Source: Bacillota bacterium (GTDB taxonomy: Bacteria; Bacillota; Clostridia; Christensenellales; Aristaeellaceae). Taken from it: a stretch of 32,548 bases of DNA. The stretch is taken from contig JAEWTC010000140.1 of assembly GCA_023459675.1 (NCBI GenBank), positions 1-32,548 of the forward strand, read 5' to 3'. Below are positions 32,305 to 32,548 of this stretch, in pieces. The notes under the pieces are model-generated. The model was given only the letters and a program-made list of their open reading frames with translations, ran no database searches and had not been told where the DNA came from. How positions within the stretch are numbered: the stretch's first letter is position 1; each line of letters begins with the position of its first letter. The position numbers were made by a program, and so were the translations under genes.

Positions 32305-32548
32305 ATGAAACGCGCACTGATCATCATCCTCACGGTGGTTTTATTCCTCTCCGGGATCCACGCGGCGGCTGAAACCCCCGAAAGCGAGTACGCGGGATCT
32401 ATTCTTCGGAGTGCCGTCGAATTGACGGCACAGATGGTGGCAGACGCCGCCGTGAGCGCTTTCGGCGATCAACGGCAGGCCGATTGGGCAAACCGGCTTG
32501 CGGACGTCGCGTACATGTCCCCCGTCAAGGCAGTTATCCTCAAGCTGG
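32305..32548 (+). CDS. Secreted protein of unknown function, 3' end cut by window
   Basis: 81 residues are visible and the frame is open at the window end. MKRALIIILTVVLFLSG followed by IHAAAE is a clear signal peptide with a likely cleavage after the Ala run; there is no lipobox. The following part (ELTAQMVADAAVSAFG, WANRLADVAYMSP) looks helical and matches nothing I know. AAGGG lies about 8 bases before the ATG. It is divergent from xylA and may share regulation through the palindrome at 32100-32127. Confidence 0.65.
   Translation, partial: MKRALIIILTVVLFLSGIHAAAETPESEYAGSILRSAVELTAQMVADAAVSAFGDQRQADWANRLADVAYMSPVKAVILKL

Noticed and set aside
1..32548. CRISPR array, insertion sequence, tRNA or rRNA genes
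   Set aside because: No regularly spaced repeats, transposase frames, cloverleaf-like stretches or rRNA blocks were seen on either strand.

Overview
The window looks like chromosome from a GC-rich, Gram-positive anaerobe of the Clostridia (Firmicutes). Signs of this are strong AGGAGG-type ribosome sites, a CtsR-type heat-shock operator at clpB, a parvulin-type foldase with an N-terminal anchor, a lipoprotein next to a propeller-like protein and CvpA, and a xylAB operon. I cannot place it more finely. No rRNA, tRNA, CRISPR, phage or transposase gene is visible, and nearly all the DNA is tightly packed protein genes.

Layout. 1-1238 (-): a foldase of the PrsA/SurA type, cut by the window edge. 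1401-6986 (+): an L,D-transpeptidase-fold protein, then five sugar and acyl genes: a nucleotidyltransferase like RmlA, a reductase like RmlD, a sugar-acid synthase like NeuB, a GNAT acetyltransferase and an adenylating ligase with no carrier protein; a clean terminator follows. 7091-9862 (+): clpB with a consensus promoter, a CtsR-like operator and a nested hairpin after the gene. 9890-14259 (+): an MBOAT O-acyltransferase and an AlgX-like DHHW protein, visibly richer in A+T than their neighbours, then a GH13 alpha-glycosidase. 14251-19138 (-): a tightly coupled operon of a large polytopic membrane protein, a GT2 glycosyltransferase, a DUF354-type protein and a zinc-ribbon membrane protein. 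19186-22704 (+): a lipoprotein, a membrane-anchored propeller-like protein and CvpA. 22721-23716 (-): an unrecognised Cys-rich protein. 23839-26330 (-): serC-serA, whose promoter lies between the two arms of a long inverted repeat. 26346-28879 (-): an endonuclease/exonuclease/phosphatase-fold protein coupled to guanine deaminase. 28929-32087 (-): xylA-xylB. 32131-32548 (+): a divergent secreted protein, cut by the window end.

Three blocks (2002-6986, 9957-12498 and 14251-19073) appear to build or decorate cell-envelope glycans: sugar precursor and amide/acyl chemistry, extracellular O-acylation, and membrane glycosyl transfer. The rest is metabolism (serine, guanine salvage, xylose, alpha-glucans) and protein quality control.

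The best candidates for something new are the compact NeuB/GNAT/orphan-adenylation cluster, the membrane-protein/GT2/DUF354/zinc-ribbon operon, the Cys-rich orphan, and two non-coding signals: the paired sites flanking the serC promoter and the symmetric elements between xylA and its divergent neighbour. All functional calls rest on reading motifs by eye; no database search was run.
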